From NCBI RefSeq assembly GCF_001011035.1, contig NZ_CP011492.1, positions 5,315,001-5,379,000 on the forward strand: DNA of 64,000 nucleotides, in the 5' to 3' direction. Made by a program: the position numbers and the translations under genes. The notes under the pieces are model-generated. The model was given only the letters and a program-made list of their open reading frames with translations. It made no database searches and was not told the origin of the DNA. Below are positions 42,143 to 50,904 of this stretch, piece by piece; position 1 is the stretch's first letter; each line of letters starts with the position of its first letter. Origin of the DNA: Streptomyces sp. CNQ-509. Lineage in GTDB: Bacteria; Actinomycetota; Actinomycetes; Streptomycetales; Streptomycetaceae.

Positions 42143-43129
42143 TCACCAGGGGGGCTGGGAGGAAGGTTCCTGCCAGCGGGAGAGGGGCTCCGCCACGGGG
42201 TCGCGCTCCCCGCGTCCGGCGAGCGCGAAGAGGATCACGAAGCCGGCGAGCAGCAGCCCGATTCCGGTGCTCGCCTGCAACTGGTGCTCCGCGCCGAGGG
42301 CGCCGAAGTTCTCGAAGACCTCGTCCTTGAGATACCGGGAGGTGTCGGCCGCGCCCCAGCCCAGCACGAACGCGCCGGCCGTCATGCCCAGCGGGCGGGA
42401 GAGCGGGGCGCGCCTGGCGGCGGCCACGGCGGCGGCGAAACACATCGCGGCGGTCGCCCACTTCCCGTACGCGAGCGGGGGCTGGAGCAGCGCCCACGAC
42501 GTGTACTCGCCGGTGAGCCGGTGGCCGTACGCCTCCCAGCCGGTGCGTGCGGCCTCGCGCAGCTCCCACGCCGCGAACGCGACCGCGGCGGCGGCGAGGA
42601 AGACCATGCCGGTGGCCGCTGCCCCGCGGGCGGGCCGGCGCGGCGGCTGCTCGTCGGGGAGCAGGTAGCCGGCGCCGGTGGCCTCCGAGGGCCGCCGGCC
42701 GGCGGCGACGGAGATCAGCAGCACCGCGCCGAGCGTGACGGCGACACCGGCGGAGAGCAGCGCGCGGTTGCGCAGGTCCTGGTCGACGCCCTGCATCCAG
42801 TCGGCGGTCAGCGTCCACAGCGCGGGGGCGCGCAGCAGGATCGTGGCCGCGCCGGCCGTGGCGAGCGCGCCCGCGGCGGCGGTGGCGTGCAGGGCGGTGA
42901 CCCCGGCGACGGCGTACACGCCGACGAGGACGGGGTCGTAGAGAGAGGTGCCCCAGTGGTTCTCGGGGACGGCGTCGGGGGAGCCCGCCCAGGACCACCA
43001 CAGATCGGGCAGGCTCGCCGCGACACCGACGTCGCGGCCGATCCACAGGAGCGAGAGCAGAGCGAGGAGCGCGCAGCACACGGCACCGAAGACGCGTGCG
43101 CCGCGCCCCAATACGTGTCCTTGATCCAT
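42143..43129 (-). CDS. Multi-pass membrane protein of unknown function
   Basis: A 328-residue protein with about eight membrane helices, the first near residues 12-28. The chain is rich in Ala and Trp (DLWWSWAGSPDAVPENHW near residue 40). There is no catalytic or transport motif I recognise. The ATG at 43129 was chosen because the upstream in-frame stretch is Arg-rich and lacks a protein look. It is separate from its neighbours. Confidence 0.75.
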   Translation of the reverse strand: MDQGHVLGRGARVFGAVCCALLALLSLLWIGRDVGVAASLPDLWWSWAGSPDAVPENHWGTSLYDPVLVGVYAVAGVTALHATAAAGALATAGAATILLRAPALWTLTADWMQGVDQDLRNRALLSAGVAVTLGAVLLISVAAGRRPSEATGAGYLLPDEQPPRRPARGAAATGMVFLAAAAVAFAAWELREAARTGWEAYGHRLTGEYTSWALLQPPLAYGKWATAAMCFAAAVAAARRAPLSRPLGMTAGAFVLGWGAADTSRYLKDEVFENFGALGAEHQLQASTGIGLLLAGFVILFALAGRGERDPVAEPLSRWQEPSSQPPW

Positions 43130-43598
43130 CGCCGGAAGACCCCCGATATGCAACCGTGCGCCTTTTGGGCCCACACGGCACCCAGGTCTACACCTCTCCG
43201 CAGCCCCGGACAACACCTCCGGCAGGACGGGCCGGGCGGCGGCGGCCGGCGGCCGGGATCCCGGCCGGATCCGGCGCGCTGACCGGACCCGGCCGGGGGA
43301 CGGCACCCGCACGGCCGTACGCTCCCCAGAGTGACGCGTTCGTATATCGGTGACGCGACAGACGGGTTGCCGACGTGTTAACGACCTTCGACGCGTTATG
43401 TCGGATATGTCGGTCACTAAGGCGCCTTGTCAAGCACGTACGGACCTCAATCTGCAAAACATACGCTCAAGAAGCGATTCCGCACCTCAGCTTCCCCCGT
43501 CACCCCCTTGACTGGGGGATGAATCGGTTGCGAAAGTCCCGTCAACCACCGCAGCGTGCACGGGCGCTGCGGCACACCCGGTTCGGGAGCAATCACCT
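43130..43598. other. Long divergent intergenic region before the bldK-like operon
   Basis: These 469 bases hold the promoters for the membrane protein (minus) and the second peptide importer (plus). The central part (about 43330-43470) is less GC-rich than its surroundings. It holds a direct repeat GTGACGCG at 43331 and 43350 (19-base period) and ATGTCGG at 43398 and 43407 (9-base period). I saw no coding sequence and could not fix a -35/-10 pair with confidence. Confidence 0.45.
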
Positions 43599-44651
43599 AT
43601 GGACAGTCCGGTCCCGGCCATGGCGGAGGCGCCCAAAGGCGCACCGTACGACCCCGCAGGACTCGAGCGGGGTTCGGCCGGCCCTGGTGGGCAGCAGACT
43701 GCCGAACACATCGGCAAATCGCCCGGCCAGCTCATGTGGCAGCGTTTCAAGCGCGACCGCGCGGGGGTTATATCCGCGTATGTCGTCGGCTTCTTCGTGC
43801 TGGTCGCGATCTTCGCTCCGCTGATCGCGAAGCTGTACGGGAAGTCGCCGTACACGCTGTACAACTCGGCCACCGGCAAGCCCGAGCTGTTCGACGCTCT
43901 CGGCTACCCGATCAAGCCCAACGGCGGCATCAGCGGCGAGTTCTGGTTCGGCCTCGAACCCATCCTCGGCCGCGACGTCTTCACGCTGCTGATCTACAGC
44001 ATCCGCACCTCGCTGGCCATCGCCGTCGCGGTGACGGTCCTCACCGTCGGCATCGGCGTCCTGCTGGGCGTGGCCGCCGGCTTCACCGGCGGCCGAACCG
44101 ACACGCTGATCGGCCGCTTCACCGACCTGATGCTGGCGTTCCCGAGCCAGTTGTTCTTCGTGGCGTTCATGCCCGTCATCACCGCGATGTTCGTCGCTCC
44201 CGAGGACGCGACGCCCACCTGGCTGCGCGTCGCGGTGCTGATCGGGGTGCTCGCGGCGCTGAACTGGATGCGCATGGCGCGCATCGTGCGCGGTGTCGCG
44301 CTGTCGATGCGGGAGCGCGAGTTCGTCGAGGCCGCCAAGGTGAGCGGGGCGTCGAACTGGCGAATCATCCGCAAGGAGATGCTGCCGAACCTCGTCACTC
44401 CCATCCTCGTGCAGGGAACCTTCGAGCTGCCGCTCGTCGTGACGAACGCCGCGGGACTGTCGTTCCTCGGCGTCGGCCTGGTGAACCCGACCCCCGACTG
44501 GGGGCTGATGTTCGCCCGGGCCGCGGACGTGTCCGAGACCGTTCCCACGTTCATGTTCTTCCCCGGCGTCGCCATCGTGATCTTCGTGGTCGCCTTCAAC
44601 CTGCTGGGGGACTCCGTCCGCGACGCGTTCGATCCGAAGGCCGCGCGCTGA
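43599..44651 (+). CDS. Peptide ABC importer 2, first permease (DppC-like, BldKA position)
   Basis: A 350-residue membrane protein with a polar N-terminus of 55 residues and six helices. The periplasmic loop has GEFWFGLEPILGRDVFT and the coupling motif EREFVEAAKVSGASNWRI is near residue 245, both typical of DppC/OppC. It is the first gene of a five-gene operon whose order (permease, binding protein, permease, ATPase, ATPase) matches bldKA-E of S. coelicolor, where the importer is needed for aerial growth. Orthology to BldK is inferred from order only. ATG with GGGAG upstream. Confidence 0.92.
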   Translation: MDSPVPAMAEAPKGAPYDPAGLERGSAGPGGQQTAEHIGKSPGQLMWQRFKRDRAGVISAYVVGFFVLVAIFAPLIAKLYGKSPYTLYNSATGKPELFDALGYPIKPNGGISGEFWFGLEPILGRDVFTLLIYSIRTSLAIAVAVTVLTVGIGVLLGVAAGFTGGRTDTLIGRFTDLMLAFPSQLFFVAFMPVITAMFVAPEDATPTWLRVAVLIGVLAALNWMRMARIVRGVALSMREREFVEAAKVSGASNWRIIRKEMLPNLVTPILVQGTFELPLVVTNAAGLSFLGVGLVNPTPDWGLMFARAADVSETVPTFMFFPGVAIVIFVVAFNLLGDSVRDAFDPKAAR

Positions 44652-44740
44652 CGTTCGTACCGCCGCCAGGGTGCGACCGCCGTGGCACGGGTGTGAACAC
44701 GCACACAGCAAGTCAAGACCAACAGACAGGGTGGTAGACA

Positions 44741-46540
44741 GTGACTCTCAGGGGTGTACGCAGATCGCACGCCGTGGTGGCGGCGCTCGCAGCCGGGGCC
44801 TTGGCCCTGAGCGGCTGCAGCAGCGGCTCGGAGAACACCGACTCGCAGCAGGACGACAAGAAGAAGGCGGCGGAGCAGCAGGCGCAGATACCGTTCGGTG
44901 ACGCCAAGGCGTCCACCGGGCCCGCGCCCGAGGTGAAGGGCGCCCAGGAGGGCGGCACGATCCCCGTCATGCAGCGCGACAGCTACGCGCACCTCGACCC
45001 GGGGCAGATATACGTCTCGGACGAGGGCGCCCTGGCGCGGCTGATCCACCGTGGGCTGACCGGCTACAAGGCCGACTTCAACGGCAAGCAGACCCTCGTC
45101 GGCGACCTCGCCACGGACAGCGGCAAGCCCTCCGACGGCGGCCGCACCTGGACGTACACGCTCAAGGACAACATCAAGTGGGCCGACGGCACGGACATCA
45201 CGTCCAAGGACGTCCGGCACACCTTCGAGCGTCAGTTCGCCGAGTTCATCAACGACGGCCCGGTCTACATCCAGCAGTGGCTGGCCAACGTGCCGGGCAC
45301 CGAGTACCGCGAGCTGCTGCCCGACGGTCCGTACAAGGGTGACCACCTGCCGGACTCCATCCTGGAGACGCCGGACGACAAGACCATCGTCTTCAAGTTC
45401 AAGGACCCCAAGCCGGACCTCCCGTACGCCCTGGCGATGCCGGGCTACTCGATGGTCTCCGAGGCGAAGGACACCCAGGAGAAGTACGACAAGGACCCGA
45501 TGACGGCGGGCCCGTACAAGATCGAGTCCTTCAAGACCGGCAAGTCGATGACGCTGGTCAAGAACGAGCACTGGGACCCGGCGACCGACTCGACGCGGAA
45601 CGCCTACCCGGACAAGTACGAGATCTCGTTCAACATCCAGTTCGAGACCTCGGCCGAGCGGCTGATGGCCGACAAGGGCGTGAACAAGAACTCGATCAGC
45701 TTCACCAACAACGTGGACGCCGCCACGCTGCCGAAGCTGAACAAGGACGCCGAGGCCCAGAAGCGCTCGGTCAACGGCTACCAGCCGTACGTCGCCCAGA
45801 TGGCCATCAACATGGACCGGGTCAAGAACAAGAAGGTCCGCGAGGCCATCGCGTACGCCCTGCCGATCCAGCCCTACCAGCAGGCCTTCGGCGGCCCGCA
45901 GGGCATGGAGCTGGCCGGCGGTCTGATCAGCCCGACCGTCTCCGGCTACGAGGAGGGCTTCGACCCCTTCGGCAAGCTGAAGAAGCCGCTGGGTGACCCG
46001 GCCGCGGCCAAGAAGATCCTGGAAGAGGCCGGCGAGACCGGTTACAAGCTCACCTGGGGCTACATCAACACCCCCGAGGGCCAGAACTACTCGCCCACGA
46101 TGGAGAAGACCCTGGAGGAAGCGGGCTTCGACGTCCAGCGCAAGGAGATCGCGGCCGAGACGTACTACGACCAGATCGGTCTCGTCGACAACAAGTTCGA
46201 CATCTACGTGAGCGCGTGGGGCGCCGACTGGCCGTCCGCCAGCACGGTGGTTCCGCCGCTGTACGACGGCCGGCAGATCCAGGACGGCGCGTCGAACTAC
46301 TCGCACACCAACGACGAGCACATCAACTCCGAGATCGACCGGATCCAGAAGATCACGGACCCGGCCGAGGCGGCCAAGGAGTGGAACAAGCTCTCGCAGT
46401 ACGTGGTGGAGGACCTGATCTCCAACATCCCCATGACGTACTACAAGCAGATCCAGCTCTACGGTTCGAACATCGGCGGCGTGCAGTACGACGACGTCAT
46501 CGGTGACATCGACCTGCGCAAGATCTACCTCAAGCAGTAG
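44741..46540 (+). CDS. Peptide ABC importer 2, solute-binding lipoprotein (BldKB position)
   Basis: A 599-residue family-5 binding protein. The signal peptide ends in lipobox LSGC near residue 26, followed by a Ser/Asp/Gln-rich linker. The bilobed domain begins GGTIPVMQRDSYAHLDP. It is clearly a different subgroup from the binding protein of importer 1. The GTG start has AGGGTGG upstream. A very strong 18-bp hairpin follows the stop, which should reduce read-through into the permease gene and leave this protein in excess. Confidence 0.93.
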   Translation: MTLRGVRRSHAVVAALAAGALALSGCSSGSENTDSQQDDKKKAAEQQAQIPFGDAKASTGPAPEVKGAQEGGTIPVMQRDSYAHLDPGQIYVSDEGALARLIHRGLTGYKADFNGKQTLVGDLATDSGKPSDGGRTWTYTLKDNIKWADGTDITSKDVRHTFERQFAEFINDGPVYIQQWLANVPGTEYRELLPDGPYKGDHLPDSILETPDDKTIVFKFKDPKPDLPYALAMPGYSMVSEAKDTQEKYDKDPMTAGPYKIESFKTGKSMTLVKNEHWDPATDSTRNAYPDKYEISFNIQFETSAERLMADKGVNKNSISFTNNVDAATLPKLNKDAEAQKRSVNGYQPYVAQMAINMDRVKNKKVREAIAYALPIQPYQQAFGGPQGMELAGGLISPTVSGYEEGFDPFGKLKKPLGDPAAAKKILEEAGETGYKLTWGYINTPEGQNYSPTMEKTLEEAGFDVQRKEIAAETYYDQIGLVDNKFDIYVSAWGADWPSASTVVPPLYDGRQIQDGASNYSHTNDEHINSEIDRIQKITDPAEAAKEWNKLSQYVVEDLISNIPMTYYKQIQLYGSNIGGVQYDDVIGDIDLRKIYLKQ

Positions 46541-46551
46541 GCACCACCTCC

Positions 46552-46592
46552 GGTGCGCGGGGGCCCGCCCGATCGGCGGGCCCCCGCGCACC
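46552..46592 (+). terminator. Strong intra-operon hairpin (attenuator) after the binding-protein gene
   Basis: A perfect 18-bp stem (46552-46569 with 46575-46592) closes a five-base CGATC loop, with no T-run. It lies 12 bases past the binding-protein stop and 50 bases before the next permease of the same operon. It is best read as a partial terminator or mRNA-stabilising hairpin that gives the binding protein in excess. Confidence 0.85.
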
Positions 46593-46641
46593 ACCCTTCA
46601 ACCCACGTCGCCGCTTTGTCCTTCGAAAGCAGCCCACAGTC

Positions 46642-47619
46642 ATGCTTCGTTTCCTGATTCGCCGGACAATCGGCGCATTGATCATCCTGCTGATCCTCAG
46701 CGCGGTCTGTTTCTTCCTGTTCTTCGCCATCCCGCGTGACCCCGCCCGCATCTCCTGCGGCGAGAAGTGCACTCCGGAGAACCTGGAGCTGATCCGCAGG
46801 GCCCTCGGCCTCGACGACCCCGTGCCCGTGCAGTACTGGAACTTCCTCTCCGGCATCTTCGCCGGCCGTTCCTTCCCGACGGGCGAATGCCCGGCGCCCT
46901 GCCTGGGCCGCTCGTTCGTGCACGACGAGAACGTCCTCACCCTCATCCAGGACCGCTTCCCCACGACGCTGTCGCTCACCATCGGCGCGGCCGTCGTCTT
47001 CCTCTTCTTCGGCGTCGGGGCCGGCATGATCGCCGCCTGGCGGCGCGGCACGGTGCTCGACAAGTTCGTCAGCGGCAGCTCGCTGATCATCGGCTCGCTG
47101 CAGATCTACTTCATCGGCCCGCTCGTGCTCTGGGCGCTGGTGTACAGCACCGGACTCTTCGGCGACCCGGCGTACAACGCCTTCACCGACAATCCATGGA
47201 AATGGGCGGTCGGACTGATCCTGCCCTGGGCGGTGCTCTCCACGATCTTCGCGTCGAACTACACCCGTATGGTGCGGTCCACGATGATCGAGCAATTGCA
47301 GGAAGAACACGTCAGAACGGCCAGGGCCAAGGGCATGTCCTCGGGTACGGTCTTCTTCCGCTACGCCTGGCGCGGCGCCCTCATCCCGGTCGTCACGATC
47401 TTCGGCATCGACCTCGGCTCGCTGCTGGGCGGCGCGATCATCACCGAGTTCACCTTCTCGCTGCCGGGCCTGGGCCAGCTCTCCATCGATTCCGTGTTCA
47501 AGGCGGACCTGCCGGTGCTCATGGGCATCCTGCTGTTCTCGTCCACCATGATCATCCTCATGAACGTCATCGTCGATGCGGCGTACGCCTTCATCGACCC
47601 GCGCATCCGTCTGTCCTAG
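46642..47619 (+). CDS. Peptide ABC importer 2, second permease (DppB-like)
   Basis: A 325-residue membrane protein that begins MLRFLIRRTIGALIILLILS. The outer loop after helix 1 carries four cysteines (ISCGEKCTPEN and GECPAPCLG), which may form disulfides outside the membrane. The coupling motif EEHVRTARAKGMSSGTVF is near residue 218. Six helices in total. It follows the binding-protein gene across a strong hairpin and is followed by the two ATPase genes. Confidence 0.93.
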   Translation: MLRFLIRRTIGALIILLILSAVCFFLFFAIPRDPARISCGEKCTPENLELIRRALGLDDPVPVQYWNFLSGIFAGRSFPTGECPAPCLGRSFVHDENVLTLIQDRFPTTLSLTIGAAVVFLFFGVGAGMIAAWRRGTVLDKFVSGSSLIIGSLQIYFIGPLVLWALVYSTGLFGDPAYNAFTDNPWKWAVGLILPWAVLSTIFASNYTRMVRSTMIEQLQEEHVRTARAKGMSSGTVFFRYAWRGALIPVVTIFGIDLGSLLGGAIITEFTFSLPGLGQLSIDSVFKADLPVLMGILLFSSTMIILMNVIVDAAYAFIDPRIRLS

Positions 47620-47629
47620 GAGAAGAGCA

Positions 47630-48691
47630 GTGACCACCCTGACCAAGGAATCGGAAGGCTCCGCGCCGTCCGCGGGCGGTGCCTTCCTCTCGGTGCAGGA
47701 CCTGCGCGTGCAGTTCACCACCGAGGACGGCGTCGTCAAGGCCGTCGACGGTCTCTCCTTCGACGTCGAGCGCGGCAAGACCCTGGGCATCGTCGGCGAG
47801 TCCGGCTCCGGCAAGTCGGTCACCAACCTGACCGTGCTGGGCCTGCACAACCAGATGTTCACCAACATCGAGGGCTCCATCAGCCTCGACGGCGATGAGC
47901 TGATCGGCGCGCCCGAGCGCAAGCTGGAGAAGCTGCGCGGCAACAAGATGGCGATGATCTTCCAGGATCCGCTCACCGCGCTCTCGCCCTTCTACACGGT
48001 CGGCCGGCAGATCGCCGAGCCGTACCGCAAGCACATGGGCGTCTCCAAGCGCGAGGCGCACCTGCGGGCCGTGGAGATGCTGGACAAGGTCGGCATCCCC
48101 AACGCCAAGCTGCGCGCTGACGACTACCCGCACCAGTTCTCCGGCGGCATGCGGCAGCGCGCCATGATCGCGATGGCGCTCGTCTGCAACCCCGACCTGC
48201 TGATCGCCGACGAGCCGACCACCGCGCTCGACGTGACCGTGCAGGCGCAGATCCTCGACCTGATCAGGGACCTCCAGGACGAGTTCGGCTCCGCGATCGT
48301 CTTCATCACCCACGACCTCGGCGTCATCGCGAACGTCGCGGACGACATCCTGGTGATGTACGCGGGGCGCGCCGTGGAGCGGGGCACCACCCGCGAGGTG
48401 CTGCGCAAGCCGCAGCACCCGTACACCTGGGGCCTGCTGAGCAGCATGCCGCGGCTCTCCTCGGACGTGAACACCCCGCTCACGCCGATCAAGGGCTCGC
48501 CGCCCAGCCTGCTGAGCCCGCCGCCGGGCTGCCCGTTCCACACGCGGTGCGGCTTCACCGGCGAGGTGGGCGGCACGGCCTGCCGTACGGACCGCCCGGT
48601 GCTGCCCGAAGGACGCGGGGCCGCCTGCCACCTGAGCGCCGGGCAGAAGCAGGACATCTTCATCGAGCAGATCAAGCCCCGGCTGGGCTAG
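47630..48691 (+). CDS. Peptide ABC importer 2, ATPase (DppD-like)
   Basis: A 353-residue ATPase. Walker A GESGSGKS is near residue 55, signature FSGGMRQRAMIAMAL near 170, Walker B LLIADEPTTALD and the H-loop in FITHDLGVI follow. The C-terminal GCPFHTRCGFTGEVGGTAC motif carries the cysteines common in this group. GTG at 47630 has AGGAGAAG upstream. It is separated from the permease gene by ten bases. Confidence 0.94.
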   Translation: MTTLTKESEGSAPSAGGAFLSVQDLRVQFTTEDGVVKAVDGLSFDVERGKTLGIVGESGSGKSVTNLTVLGLHNQMFTNIEGSISLDGDELIGAPERKLEKLRGNKMAMIFQDPLTALSPFYTVGRQIAEPYRKHMGVSKREAHLRAVEMLDKVGIPNAKLRADDYPHQFSGGMRQRAMIAMALVCNPDLLIADEPTTALDVTVQAQILDLIRDLQDEFGSAIVFITHDLGVIANVADDILVMYAGRAVERGTTREVLRKPQHPYTWGLLSSMPRLSSDVNTPLTPIKGSPPSLLSPPPGCPFHTRCGFTGEVGGTACRTDRPVLPEGRGAACHLSAGQKQDIFIEQIKPRLG

Positions 48692-48705
48692 GGAGACTGA
48701 CCACC

Positions 48706-49842
48706 ATGAGCGAAGAACTCACCCTCCCCGGCCCCCGGGACGACACCCCCACCACGGCCGGCGAGGAACTGCTCACCGCGGAGGGGCTCACGAAGCACTT
48801 CCCGATCATGGGCGGCTTCCCGATCAAGCGGCGGGTCGGCGCGGTGCAGGCGGTCGACGGCATCGACCTGGAGGTACGCGCGGCCGAGAGCCTCGGCCTG
48901 GTCGGCGAGTCCGGCTGCGGCAAGTCGACGACCGGGCGGCTGCTCACGCGGCTGCTGGAGCCGACCGGCGGCAAGATCACGTATCGCGGCCAGGACATCA
49001 CGTACGCCAAGCGCAAGCAGCTCGCGCCGATCAGGTCCGAGATCCAGATGATCTTCCAGGACCCGTACTCGTCGCTGAACCCGCGGCAGACCGTCGGCAC
49101 CATCATCAGCAGCCCGATGGAGGTCAACGGGATCACCCCGCCCGGCGGGCGGGAGAAGCGGGTCCGCGAGCTGCTGGAGACCGTCGGCCTCAACCCCGAG
49201 CACTACAACCGCTTCCCGCACGAGTTCTCGGGCGGCCAGCGGCAGCGCATCGGGGTCGCGCGGGCGCTGGCGCTGAAGCCGAAGCTGATCGTGGCGGACG
49301 AGCCGGTCTCGGCGCTGGACGTGTCGATCCAGGCGCAGGTCGTCAACCTGCTGCAGGAGCTGCAGCGGGAGATGGGCATCGCGTTCCTCTTCATCGCGCA
49401 CGACCTGGCGGTCGTGCGGCACTTCTCGCAGCGCGTCGCGGTCATGTACCTGGGGAAGATCGTCGAGATCGGCCCCCGGGATGACATCTACACCCGGCCG
49501 CGGCACCCGTACACCCACGCCCTGCTCTCGGCCGTGCCGGAGGCGACCCTCTCGGAGGACGAGGACGAGAAGCCGCGGGAGCGCATCCGGCTGGCGGGCG
49601 ACGTGCCGTCGCCGATCAACCCGCCGTCGGGGTGCCGGTTCCGTACCCGGTGCTGGAAGGCGCAGGACGTGTGCGCGGAGAAGGAGCCGCCGCTGGTGCA
49701 GATCGGCGGCAACAACGCGGGGCACCTGACCGCGTGCCACTTCCCCGAGGAGCCCACGGTGGAGCGGGATGAAGTGGTCATCCTGGACAAGGCGCTGGCC
49801 GCGCTGGAGGAAGGTCCGAGCGCGGCTCCGGTGAAGGAGTAG
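48706..49842 (+). CDS. Peptide ABC importer 2, ATPase (DppF-like)
   Basis: A 378-residue ATPase with the DppF-type start LTKHFPIMGGFPIKRRVG, Walker A GESGCGKST near residue 70, signature FSGGQRQRIGVARAL, Walker B LIVADEPVSALD and H-loop FIAHDLAVV. The C-terminal PSGCRFRTRCWKAQDVC motif is nearly identical to that of importer 1. It is the last gene of the operon, before a strong terminator. Confidence 0.94.
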   Translation: MSEELTLPGPRDDTPTTAGEELLTAEGLTKHFPIMGGFPIKRRVGAVQAVDGIDLEVRAAESLGLVGESGCGKSTTGRLLTRLLEPTGGKITYRGQDITYAKRKQLAPIRSEIQMIFQDPYSSLNPRQTVGTIISSPMEVNGITPPGGREKRVRELLETVGLNPEHYNRFPHEFSGGQRQRIGVARALALKPKLIVADEPVSALDVSIQAQVVNLLQELQREMGIAFLFIAHDLAVVRHFSQRVAVMYLGKIVEIGPRDDIYTRPRHPYTHALLSAVPEATLSEDEDEKPRERIRLAGDVPSPINPPSGCRFRTRCWKAQDVCAEKEPPLVQIGGNNAGHLTACHFPEEPTVERDEVVILDKALAALEEGPSAAPVKE

Positions 49843-49858
49843 TCCGTACGTCGTCCGT

Positions 49859-49893
49859 CACGGAGGCCGGTGCCCTGGGCACCGGCCTCCGTG
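49859..49893. terminator. Strong hairpin terminator after importer 2
   Basis: A perfect 16-bp stem, CACGGAGGCCGGTGCC with its complement, has a three-base CTG loop. It sits between the convergent importer operon and the SirB1-like gene and can serve both. Confidence 0.92.
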
Positions 49894-49917
49894 CGCGTAC
49901 GGGCGTGGTGCCGCGGG

Positions 49918-50787
49918 TCAGTTGAGGCGGGCGCGCGCGGCGCGGGCCTCGCGGCGCAGGGTCTCGGCGGCCTGCGGCTCCATCGCCGCTATCACCGCGG
50001 CGTACTCCTCCAGCTCCGCCGCGCCGGTGGCGAAGTCGCCGCGGGCGATGAGGAGCCGGGCGCGTTCGTGGCGCAGCCGGGCGGGGTGGCTGGGGAGCAG
50101 CAGGGCGAGTTCGACGGCGGTGAGCTGCACGTCGGACTGCTCGGGGCGGCGGGCGGCCCAGGCGCGGATGTTGTTGAGGACGCGCAGCACGATGGCGAGC
50201 GGATCTGCGGGTACGAGCATCGCGGGCGACAGCGGCTCGCCGCCGGTGGCCTCGGCGACGAGCAGCTCGGCGTCGGCGGTGGAGAGGAGCCGGCCGCCGT
50301 CGAACGGATCGGCGAGGACGGGGCCGCCCCCGGCGGGGTGGTCGGCGAGGGGCTGTCCGGCGGGGGAGGGGCCGAAGCCGACGACGAAGTGCCCGGGGAG
50401 GGCCACGCCGTACACCGGGGCACCGGCGCGGCGGGCGACCTCCATCCAGATCACGGAGAGCATGATCGGCAGCCCGCGGCGGCGGCGCAGTACCTCGTGG
50501 AGCTGGGACGACTCCAGGCGCCGGTAGTCGCCGGGCGTGCCGTGGAACCCGTACCGCTCCCCGAGCAGTTCCGCGGCGGCCTGCGCCCACGCGCGGGGGC
50601 CGCCGGGCGCGTACGGCAACTGCCCGGCCAGCTCGTCCAGCTCGATCTGCACGGCGTCGATGCCGCCCTCGTCGAGCCCGGGGTCGGTCTCGGCCCCGAC
50701 GAGCAGACAGAGCAGGGCCAGATCGGGCCGCGGCACGCGGGCCTCCTCCGCGAACCGAGCCCGGTGACCGACGCCGGACGTACTCAT
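49918..50787 (-). CDS. SirB1-like transglutaminase-fold protein with TPR region
   Basis: A 289-residue soluble protein. The N-terminal half (about residues 10-165) is a SirB1/transglut_core2 domain with GLPIMLSVIWMEVARRAGAPVYGVALPGHFVVGF; the Cys of classical transglutaminases is replaced in this region, so catalysis is doubtful. The C-terminal part (about 205-285) looks like TPR helices (HERARLLIARGDFATGAAELEEY). ATG at 50787; the upstream in-frame stretch is short. The role is unknown. Confidence 0.82.
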   Translation of the reverse strand: MSTSGVGHRARFAEEARVPRPDLALLCLLVGAETDPGLDEGGIDAVQIELDELAGQLPYAPGGPRAWAQAAAELLGERYGFHGTPGDYRRLESSQLHEVLRRRRGLPIMLSVIWMEVARRAGAPVYGVALPGHFVVGFGPSPAGQPLADHPAGGGPVLADPFDGGRLLSTADAELLVAEATGGEPLSPAMLVPADPLAIVLRVLNNIRAWAARRPEQSDVQLTAVELALLLPSHPARLRHERARLLIARGDFATGAAELEEYAAVIAAMEPQAAETLRREARAARARLN

Positions 50788-50904
50788 GTCCCCATTGTGC
50801 GACGCGACGGGGCGCACGTCCCGCGCAAAGGTGAGACCGGTGGGGAGAGAGTGAGGACTGAGGCACCTCCGGCCTGGGCGCGGGCCCGCAGGCCCCCGCC
50901 GCCC

